Shown piece by piece: positions 63,186-64,000 of a DNA stretch of 64,000 nucleotides; positions within the stretch are counted from its first letter, which is position 1, and each line of letters begins with the position of its first letter. A program made the position numbers and the translations under genes. This DNA comes from Paenibacillus sp. BIHB 4019 (lineage in GTDB: Bacteria > Bacillota > Bacilli > Paenibacillales > Paenibacillaceae). The stretch is from positions 1,832,501-1,896,500 of the forward strand of contig NZ_CP016808.1 of assembly GCF_002741035.1 (NCBI RefSeq), written 5' to 3'. The notes beneath the pieces were generated by a model. It did no database searches, was not told the DNA's origin, and saw only the letters and a list, made by a program, of their open reading frames with translations.

Positions 63186-63339
63186 ACCGAGATTATATAT
63201 AAGCCTATTAAAGGCATTTAAACTTATAAACACTTATATTTTAAAATATTCCTGATTAATTAACTATATCATAACAGATTAAAGTTGCCTCGACTTATGT
63301 GCATACGGCGATCCGAAACGAATCGCCGTACACTGTTCC

Positions 63340-64000
63340 TTACATGAAAATGTCGATAATCGTTTTTTCGCCTGTTTGATGCTGCTTCACCAGCTGCGGA
63401 GAAATTTCCAAACCGCCCGCGCGATAACGATTGGAGCCGAATGCAGCTTCCAATTCATTACCATTTATTTTCACGCTTTTCACAGTCGCATCGCCATCAC
63501 CATTCAAATGGTAAACGAAGGTAATCGGAGCGCCCTGATATTCGAAATCGAATTGCAGGCCGTCCAACGACTGTGGCAGCACTGGATCAACGATCAGCTT
63601 ATTTTCCACTTGGCGGATACCAAGCACGTTTGCTATAAGCTGGTTCATATAAATCCCTGGTCCGCTGGAATAAATTCTCCATCCGCCTTTGACCGGAGCA
63701 GAGCCATCACGCAGCTGTGCAAAACGATCCTGCGCCTCATAACGCGTATTAAATTTGCCATCCGAGCTGCTGAAATAAGAATTGCTTTGGCGAAGCTCCG
63801 CATTAGGCACAGCATCCTTCAAACCAATCGGGTTGATGATTGTAAGCCCATTCCATGCTTCATCCACCTTGCCGAGCTTAGCCATTGCTTCTACATAGCG
63901 GATATGGGCATGTACATATTGCAGCCCTACCTCGCGGCCAAAGTTCGCCGCCTGCTCAGCGCGCTTGAAATGCGTGCTTACACCACCGGTATATTTCGCC
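63340..64000 (-). CDS. GH94-like (cellobiose phosphorylase family) protein, 3' part
   Basis: This open frame runs off the window edge; only the C-terminal ~219 residues are present. KYTGGVSTHFKRAEQAANFGREVGLQYVH-type and YVEAMAKLGKVDEAWNGL segments, GGWRIYSSGPGIYMNQLI and the small beta-rich C-terminal domain (VDPVLPQSLDGLQF) match the GH94/GH36-type phosphorylase group (cello-, laminari- or related oligosaccharide phosphorylases). The exact substrate cannot be called from this part. The apparent internal ATG at 63885 is not the true start. Confidence 0.8.
   Translation of the reverse strand, partial: AKYTGGVSTHFKRAEQAANFGREVGLQYVHAHIRYVEAMAKLGKVDEAWNGLTIINPIGLKDAVPNAELRQSNSYFSSSDGKFNTRYEAQDRFAQLRDGSAPVKGGWRIYSSGPGIYMNQLIANVLGIRQVENKLIVDPVLPQSLDGLQFDFEYQGAPITFVYHLNGDGDATVKSVKINGNELEAAFGSNRYRAGGLEISPQLVKQHQTGEKTIIDIFM

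Overview
The window is a low-to-mid GC Firmicute chromosome, most likely Paenibacillus or a close relative. The evidence is the Bacillus-type gene order (dnaX–ebfC–recR–yaaL next to a large SRP RNA; rpmE–rho–murA–spo0F–pyrG–rpoE; ywiB–argS; speE–speB beside a class A PBP), a clear Spo0F, strong GGAGG ribosome binding sites with frequent TTG/GTG starts, and an aa3-type quinol oxidase operon. Species-level naming is inference; no database search was possible.

Layout. 0–4.6 kb: replication/repair genes (dnaX, ebfC, recR, yaaL), SRP RNA, a small lipoprotein and rpmE. 4.8–12.4 kb: a radical SAM protein, rho, murA (with a short upstream ORF), spo0F, pyrG (with an attenuator leader) and rpoE. 12.5–18.6 kb: a candidate structured RNA, an intracellular-type subtilase, an anchored solute-binding protein, and a YdcF/MBOAT/SGNH set that looks like polysaccharide O-acylation. 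19–38.7 kb: a large exopolysaccharide locus, all on the minus strand. It runs from GtrB-like and PIG-V-like glycosyltransferases, through a GH26 hydrolase behind two c-di-GMP-I riboswitches and a membrane GT2 synthase with two PilZ-like domains, to a Wzz-like protein, galU, ugd, wzx, glycosyltransferases, a 4,6-dehydratase, wzy, a priming phosphosugar transferase, an SDR and a beta-helix protein. 38.8–39.2 kb: a tandem array of four 97-bp repeats. 39.3–45.4 kb: argS, ywiB, a DNA glycosylase, cidAB/cidR and a guanylate-kinase-like gene. 45.4–51.6 kb: an organosulfur cluster (acyl-CoA-dehydrogenase-like, SfnG-like, TetR, HpaB-like, SsuD-like). 51.8–56.4 kb: speB, speE, a class A PBP and a small membrane protein. 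56.7–60.7 kb: qoxABCD. 60.8–64 kb: a cyclophilin lipoprotein, a LacI regulator, a second tandem array (six 98-bp units) and the 3' part of a GH94-like gene.

How it may work together. The exopolysaccharide locus carries c-di-GMP signatures at two levels. RNA switches precede a secreted GH26 hydrolase, and PilZ motifs lie at the C-terminus of the adjacent synthase; both sit directly upstream of Wzx/Wzy assembly genes. In B. subtilis rpoE and argS are close neighbours, so the whole 12.8–39 kb block looks like an insertion into an otherwise conserved segment. The two tandem repeat arrays (97 and 98 bp) share a common two-hairpin skeleton and have scattered single copies, which suggests one dispersed, locally amplifying repeat family.
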